From Batrachochytrium dendrobatidis JAM81 (Eukaryota > Chytridiomycota > Chytridiomycetes > Rhizophydiales): 64,000 bases of DNA. Shown one piece after another: positions 57,858-64,000 of this stretch. The stretch spans positions 3,250,532 to 3,314,531 of the forward strand of contig NW_006281099.1 of NCBI RefSeq assembly GCF_000203795.2, given 5' to 3'. The translations under genes were made by a program, and so were the position numbers. How positions within the stretch are numbered: position 1 is the stretch's first letter; every line of letters begins with the position of its first letter. The notes below the pieces were generated by a model that made no database searches, was not told where the DNA came from, and saw nothing but the letters and a program-made list of their open reading frames with translations.

Positions 57858-58259
57858 GGTATGGAGCGATGTGTAGTGCTAGTGAGCGACAGGAAAGAAA
57901 ATAGATTTCAACAAATTGGCTATGGTTGGAATAAGCGGTTCAAAACAACAAAACTGAGTTTTTGGAATTTAGATGTGGAGAGCAATTGAAAAAGAATGTG
58001 GATTCAGTTTTACAGCCGTATCCACTTGTAATTCGTATTGAGATGAAGTGGGATTTGTATTCTTTGAAGTCAAATTAAAGGCCAATTGCATGACGTGGCG
58101 CATCTATACAATCCACCCCATATGTAAACACTGTCCTTGATGGCCCATATGAGCATGTGGCAACCTATATGACTTGGCTAGACTACATTGAGTGTAATAC
58201 CCAGATATGTCGGCAATTTTTCAAATCTAACCCAACTTGCTCCAGCCAAGTCTTTACAA
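57858..58259. other. divergent promoter region (NEK kinase / unknown gene) with solo TIR
   Basis: The spacer holds a solo MITE terminus at 58011-58035 (TACAGCCGTATCCACTTGTA) with no partner end recognised. No gene is seen. Confidence 0.5.
58011..58035. mobile_element. solo MITE terminus (R9)
   Basis: TACAGCCGTATCCACTTGTA matches the family end CAGCCGTATTCACGTAAAA at most positions. No second end is found within 600 bp. Confidence 0.45.
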
Positions 58260-59642
58260 ATGGCTAAAGCAGCATCTAAAAAGTCTAAAAAAGACACCCA
58301 TGAATCTATACAACAAAAGTTTGAGCCCATTCCTTTGACATGGCCAGGAAAAATGTCTTCAGTTGACCTTTTTTCCAACATAGCTATCCAAGCCCGCGAA
58401 GCCATTCAGCATAAACAGTTTGACCTTTACGTTTGTCTTCGTATCCGTCAAGTCGATTGGGAGTTTCACGATTTTTTTATTACCCTGCCAAAAAACACTA
58501 CAATTTATCGGCTACAGCATGAGATTGCCAAGGTGCAACATTTGTCCGCCATAAATCCAGAGGATATTATGATTTATCGATCACATCCTGGAACTGATAT
58601 GGCCGAGAAAGCACAAGCGTCAAGTGATAATGCAAGCCCACAACTCGTGAATACTGCCAGTTCCATATCACTTAAAGAACGGCATCAAGAGCCAGTATCT
58701 GATTCAAAAGAGGCTTCAAATGTGCTAACGAAACCCAAGTTGAACACGACATCCAATCTATGCAGCGATATGTTTGCAACATTGAGCGGGTGCTTTCCAG
58801 AAATTGTCGAGTTTCGTCTTCCACCCTATGCAACAAGATACTTGTCCCATCAGCAGAAACTGGAATCATCAGCTCCTGAGGTGTCCCAAACTTACGGTAT
58901 TGGGTCAAAAGATACCGAGCCAGTGTCTAGTATAAATTCTTTAAAGCCCGAGTCGTCATCAACAGAAAAGCAGCCTCGCATACGATCGGCAAACTCGAAA
59001 AATAAGCAAGCCAGCAAGGGCTCTCACAGTCGACCAACAAGTGCTCATCTAGCCGCTTCAAAACCCTATCATTCTTTTCAACAAGTCTCACCTGAACCAA
59101 TATATGGACACTTTAGTGTTGTGTTTTGTCACGATTTGCAACCATCTAAAAACACGACTAGACAAGAAACGACAGAAAAAATGCAAGGTAAACCTATCCG
59201 ATATAAGCCGGATGGATACAATCTTGAAGATAGTTCATGGACCGGAAAAAGAGTTGACCCAGTAGCAACACATGACAATTCTGGTGGATCCAAAGCAAAC
59301 CCATATCACATTATGACCCATGAACAAGATGAACATCATTACTCTCAACCCGGTCTACAAAAGACTGAAATTGGGTACAAGAATATGATGGGCATACAAC
59401 TTCCTACAGCAGTCGACATTTATTATGACGTGAATCCATACATGAACAAAAAAAATCGCGATCTAGGAACAGGCTCATCAGCAGATGCCATCTTGTCTTC
59501 GTTTGCTCACAAGGCCAAGTCACATACATTGGATGGTGCGAAAAGTAGTGTTTTGTTTAGTCGTAGTCATTCACCCAGTCTTGCAGGAAATCAACTGTCA
59601 TTGTATGCAGAAGCTTTCACTAACCCAACTACAACCTTGTAG
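58260..59642 (+). CDS. protein of unknown function
   Basis: A single exon encodes 460 residues from the first in-frame ATG. I do not recognise the family. Residues about 40-120 look globular (FDLYVCLRIRQVDWEFHDFF, TIYRLQHEIAKVQHLSAINP, EDIMIYR) and could be a ubiquitin-like beta-grasp fold, which is a weak inference. The middle is Ser/Lys-rich and disordered (RIRSANSKNKQASKGSHSRP). The C-terminal part has ordered-looking pieces: HFSVVFCHDLQPS, KPDGYNLEDSSWTGKRVDPV, then MMGIQLPTAVDIYYDVNPYM. There is no signal peptide or membrane segment. It is divergent from the NEK kinase. Confidence 0.75.
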   Translation: MAKAASKKSKKDTHESIQQKFEPIPLTWPGKMSSVDLFSNIAIQAREAIQHKQFDLYVCLRIRQVDWEFHDFFITLPKNTTIYRLQHEIAKVQHLSAINPEDIMIYRSHPGTDMAEKAQASSDNASPQLVNTASSISLKERHQEPVSDSKEASNVLTKPKLNTTSNLCSDMFATLSGCFPEIVEFRLPPYATRYLSHQQKLESSAPEVSQTYGIGSKDTEPVSSINSLKPESSSTEKQPRIRSANSKNKQASKGSHSRPTSAHLAASKPYHSFQQVSPEPIYGHFSVVFCHDLQPSKNTTRQETTEKMQGKPIRYKPDGYNLEDSSWTGKRVDPVATHDNSGGSKANPYHIMTHEQDEHHYSQPGLQKTEIGYKNMMGIQLPTAVDIYYDVNPYMNKKNRDLGTGSSADAILSSFAHKAKSHTLDGAKSSVLFSRSHSPSLAGNQLSLYAEAFTNPTTTL

Positions 59643-60040
59643 CACAACCCACTTGCATATTCAGAATCGCAAAAAAAATTGTTTGTGTAGTATTGGATAC
59701 AACTAGATTAGCATCATGATTAAAATAACACTAGATATGAGTGTCAGGTAGTAATAAACGGTCAATTTCATGAAATGGTCGGTGTTTCAAATTTACTGGA
59801 CAGTATCTTTTAAACTTTCCAATTTATTGGTAGTCGTCATGAAAACAATATTTGTTCTTTTGAATCGAGTCAATCGCTGCAGGATAAATACGAGTGTTGC
59901 ATTTTACATGAATACGGCTGTAATGTCTAAATCACAATAGTTATAATTGAAAAGCAATATTGTTACAAAATAGAAACAAGTCAAGCAATAAATAGATTTC
60001 AAAAGACAACTTTAATTACACAAACAAGAAACCTTTTCGT
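59643..60040. other. convergent intergenic region with MITE copy R8
   Basis: This lies between two convergent genes and contains a partial MITE-like element at about 59745-59922. There is no gene. Confidence 0.55.
59745..59922. mobile_element. MITE-like element, partial copy R8
   Basis: The right end GCATTTTACATGAATACGGC then TGTA is a very good family terminus. The interior GCAGGATAAATACGAGTGTT resembles R2 and R3 right interiors, and CAAATTTACTGGACAGTATC matches R1. The left end is degraded. Confidence 0.65.
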
Positions 60041-63000
60041 TTATTTATTCCCCCGTTTAGATCCATTGCCATGTTTCTTTATCTGAACTTGGTCTGCAGC
60101 AGAAACAACCACCTTCACTTTACCAAGCACAGTAGAAATCCAATCCGCATCTGGAACCGCTTTGATTAGTTCTTTTTCTGCAACGGATTCGTTTGCAGCT
60201 GCCATGGACAAAAATGACGCTGTAATAGATTTAGCAGCCTTGCCGCGCTTCAACGCACCAGGAAGAAGTTTTACTTTGTACTTGTATTTTTGAAGAGCTG
60301 TCCATGGGGCACAGACTGGAATGGCATAGAGAAGATTGTCTGTTTCGTGTGGTTGGCCAGTTAACAAATCAAGGAAACTCATATCTATTGCCTGCTCGTC
60401 ATCTTCCATAGCAGGCTGTTCTAGTTGGTTGCGATAGGGTGCTTTATCTACTGAAGACAATGCATCATTTGCTAGCTGATTTTTTGTGGCATAGGCCGGA
60501 TTAGATGCAGGTTGATCGTTAATGGTAGTGGTATCAACGGGAGTCATACAAAGTTTAACACCATCGTTTTGTTTTTTGTCAGATCGACCCTCACGATCAT
60601 GCCGTTCTTTACGTTTTTCATCCTCCAATTTTTTAGCTTGCTGCGCCTTGGCTTTCTTGCCCTTTGGCTGTGGTCCTTTGGCAGATCCTAATAGATCTAG
60701 AATCAACTCACGATCTTCTTCGTCTTGGTTGGCGTATTTGCTTTTCAATTTTTTAATTTTGCCCATTTTCCCTCTAACGGCTGGCATGGGAGATGCAGTC
60801 GATGAAGGCAAGGTGGCTGGCGTAGAACTTGATACCGATCCAAAAGAGGCAAGCGATTCACGTTTCTGTTGAGATTTAGATACTAACGAGTCATGGTCTG
60901 ATCCAGATTCAGCCTTGGTCGAAATTGAATCGCCAGTATTGTTTCCTAAATCAGTACTTGGGCCAAGTTTACTCATACCACTTTTTTTCATCAGTCGACG
61001 CTCTTTGGAAGATATATGCCTTTTGCTTTTTCCAAGAGGTGAATTGGTATGTCCTAGCTGATCTGTATCTGCATTGTGTTGAGAATCCGCAAAATCATCA
61101 TTGTTGGCATCTTCAAAATCATATTTGGACGCAAGAGTCTCTTGCTGCTCTTGTAAATCCAACCGATGAGGTTTGTCAGCATCAAGGTCGAATTCAATTT
61201 CATCAGCAGTCTTTTCGAGAGATTGAGTCTCAATTTTGGCGTTATCTTGAATCACCAATTCAGCCGTTTTTAATTCTTCATCGTCAACAGTAGCGCATTC
61301 AGCCACTTGGCCATTATCTTGATCAAAGCTGTCCTCTGCATCTTCCACATTACTAGTCATCGATATTACACTCGACGAATGGTCCATAGCAGGCGTAGGA
61401 ATACCATCACGACCCCAAGGACGACGTTCCCAATAATGTCGCTTGATACAAGAATGATCGGTTTGAAACAACATCGCCATACCATATATGAGTTGAACAG
61501 GAGGCAACCAATTTTTTTTCCCACGGATCATGAATGTACCAAGCGGAAGTGTATCGCCTGTCGAAGTTGTTTTTGATACTTGATGTGCTTCAGCCCAATA
61601 AGCAGACGTGATAATTTTGGCATCCCATGCTCGCGACTGGCACACAGACATTGTTCCGGCTTGTAACAATGTTGTAGGCGGAATAGCAGCCATCATCAAA
61701 GTAGGATTTGATTCAACATTACCATCTGTACCAACACATGATTGCATACATTTGACAATCACCGAAGCAGCACCAGGAAGATCTGAATGAACATAAGCAT
61801 CGCCTTTCTTCAAGTACCGAGTTACAAGCATGTTGCTTTGGGTAGCGTCTTTGCCACCTACAACTAAAAAGTTTTCCGATGATACAAACCACAGAAACTT
61901 TTCAAACCAATAAGGTTTGCGAATTTTGGTAATGCTGACCGCGGTTTTTTGGACCGAGGCAAGATGCTGAAAAATCTTCATTTCTGCCATCTTGACTACT
62001 TTGGCCGACTGCTCCATTGTTTTGGACTGTTTTGTTATTGCAACCTTTTTAGCACCGTAGTATCTTCTGGCATTAGCGTAAGCAGTAGAGTAGATGTCTA
62101 AATCAATCTTGAAAAATTCTGGTTTGGAGCGTTGAGCAGATGTTTTTTTTGGCTCCGTGTCCGAGTTAGATGAGTGGTTATCATGATCCGAGTTGTCTCG
62201 ATCGTGGTCACTTTCGTCATCATCGCTGCTAGATTCGCCTTCGTTGTTGTACATTCCAACAGTGATCATACCCATGTTTAGTTTAAACCCGATAATCATT
62301 TTTGCCAAAGCATTGCCATTGTTTGTTTCCTCCTTGACCAAATCTTCCAAATCTTTCCAATCCATTCCACTTGCTAAGAAACTTTGAACGGTACGAAGCA
62401 CGCTATCAATGTCCTCTAAACGGGACTCGATGGCTTGGGCATATTGCTCATTGGATTCGACATTGGATTGAAAGTTTTGAATTTGAGCCTGGTGCGATTT
62501 TTTGACATTTTCGAGTTTCTTGACTGCTGCCAGCTCAGCTTGATGGGCACGTATTTCAAGGCGTTGAGATTCCATTTTTGAAAAGTATTCATCGACAGCC
62601 TTGTCAAACGAAACAAATTCCATAAATCGAGTTTGCTTTGGCAATTCAGCAGAGAGTGAAGTTGAGCGGTCCTGGTTGAATTGTTCAAATCTATAAGGAT
62701 GGAATTCTTGATAGGTAGTGAATGTGGTTGTGGGTGAAGACTGAGCGGTATCTGATGACGCCAACTGTTGGGAAACCATGCTATCCGAGGTAACAATATA
62801 TCCTTGTTGAGGCGTGTCAATGGAGGAGGACAATATGTCGTCACCTTGTTTGAGAGCGTTCAGGAGTGCTAGAAATGATGACGAATCAGTCGACTCAAAA
62901 CCAGCATCTGGGAGAGACAAGTTGGGGTCGAGACCAGATAATATAATGCAGTGATCCAACACTGCATTTCCATATTCTGAGCTCAATTTACCACGCAATA

Positions 63001-63891
63001 CAGTCTTGAGTGTTGCTTGTTTTTTTGTAGATTTGGAAGTAGATTTTTGTTGCTTCTTTTTTTTACCACCCGACTTTTTCTTTGAAGAAGTATCGTCAAT
63101 TGCCATTGTGGCTAAATCGAGACTAGCCATATCAGTATGAAGGTCTATATCAGGCTGAATTTCGACACATTTTAGCGCATGCAATAGTTTTTCAGGCGTG
63201 ATTGGACTCAAAGTGCTAGCGATATGAATAGGATAAATGTGTCCAACCACAATCCGATATAGATCCAAAGACGTGCTATCCTGTACATCAGCAATATTGG
63301 CATCGTTGACTGCAGGAGTAGATACCTCGTATTCAACAGTTCTCAAAACAGACAAGATACGATATTCATGATCAGTCAAGATGATATTTCCTGAAGAGTA
63401 AAACTCGACAATTATATGAAATGCGTATTCCCCTTCACTAAACTGCATATCCATAATACGATCAGCACCAAGTTGGCGTAAATTGACTAGACGACGAGTG
63501 CGAAGATGTTTACGTAGTTTCATGCAGAATCCAGATGGCATCTGAGACTTGTCTCGAGAGAATTGGGTTGTATGCATGCGAATACCGGATTCAATCAAAA
63601 GGAGTTCCTTGGTTTCATTGCGAGAGAACTTGAACAGATATGTTTTGGAATTGATATCATACACTTGTGAATTCAAAACAAGGTTAGTTCCATATATTGT
63701 TTTTGAAGTGTCAATACATTTGATGACTACTGTTCAAGGACACTCCAGACTAGAGAATACAAGGCAGTTATTGGTCAATGTGACGAATCAATGGTAGAAG
63801 CGTTACCATTTTGAAGACGAAGACCAACCAGACGAGTCTTTAATTCCACAACCGATGCAGACACATCAAGAGCAGAGAATCGTTGCTTCAT
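60041..63891 (-). CDS. RQC2: ribosome quality control factor Rqc2/NEMF (NFACT family)
   Basis: Minus-strand exons are 63807-63891 and 60041-63663, giving 1235 residues. The start MKQRFSALDVSASVVELKTR and then LVGLRLQNVYDINSKTYLFK is the NFACT-N domain entry; GYxF-like SEGEYAFHIIVEFYSSGNI and LTDHEYRILSVLR follow. A long coiled coil lies around residues 390-450. The NFACT-R domain includes KPYWFEKFLWFVSSENFLVV, GGKDATQSNMLVTRYLKKGD and AYVHSDLPGAASVIV. Lys/Asp-rich linkers follow, then the NFACT-C domain near IPVCAPWTALQKYKYKVKL. The protein binds stalled 60S subunits with peptidyl-tRNA, recruits Ltn1 and makes CAT tails. It is slightly longer than yeast or human forms because of the disordered linkers. 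Confidence 0.95.
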
Positions 63892-64000
63892 GGCTGGAAT
63901 CTACAGTTGGTCAATGCCAGCTAGTGGATAAGCGGTTGAAATGGAAACTTGAGCCCAAGGTGTCCTGAGGACGAGTATTGGGTTGGCAGATTCTTGCCAG
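63892..64000. other. upstream flank of Rqc2
   Basis: This 109-bp flank holds the start of the Rqc2 promoter. Nothing else can be supported at the window edge. Confidence 0.3.

Overview
The window is nuclear DNA of a fungus, most likely a chytrid close to Batrachochytrium. The fungal signature is inositol phosphorylceramide synthase, a CRH-type cell-wall transglycosylase, chitin deacetylase and Tvp18. Genes are dense, on both strands, with many short GT-AG introns (mostly 55-110 nt) in moderately AT-rich DNA. The genus is inferred from a pair of small secreted proteins whose signal peptide (MKFTHISAFTIAALATSVHA) resembles lineage-specific chytrid secreted families as I recall them. It was not checked by a search.

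Layout: two RGS-domain genes (2-3992); thioredoxin reductase (minus); GPI-anchored CRH/GH16 enzyme; signal peptidase Sec11; ribosomal protein uS8; mitochondrial Zim17; a PAC1-like proteasome chaperone. Next comes a 2.57-kb tandem duplication (13255-18451), each copy carrying the PAC1 3' end, a truncated Fe/Mn-SOD fragment and a secreted-protein gene. Then follow a bHLH factor, chitin deacetylase, TVP18, RRP36, TAF4, HMG-CoA lyase divergent from TRM9, the KDEL receptor, a large GRAM-TBC-EF-hand RabGAP, a 1047-aa disordered protein, a GCN4-like bZIP factor, a glutaredoxin-like protein, SEC20, a beta-propeller-like protein, AUR1, oligoribonuclease, a multi-C2H2 factor, a NEK6/7 kinase, an unknown 460-aa protein and the Rqc2/NEMF homologue. 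These are mostly unrelated housekeeping genes. The only thematic run is secretory-pathway genes (SEC11, TVP18, KDEL receptor, TBC, SEC20, AUR1) scattered among them.

Two signals are not explained by ordinary genes. The first is a dispersed MITE-like family (about 0.5 kb, with short deleted forms down to 61 bp) with inverted ends reading roughly CAGCCGTATTCACGTAAAA and mostly TA borders. At least ten copies or fragments sit in introns, 3' flanks and promoters across the window. The second is the duplicated secreted-protein locus: the flanking non-coding DNA of the two copies is nearly identical, while the mature coding parts have diverged strongly. That is the pattern expected of a fast-evolving, lineage-specific secreted family.

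Exon boundaries were derived by hand from splice consensus, reading-frame continuity and family knowledge. No searches were run.
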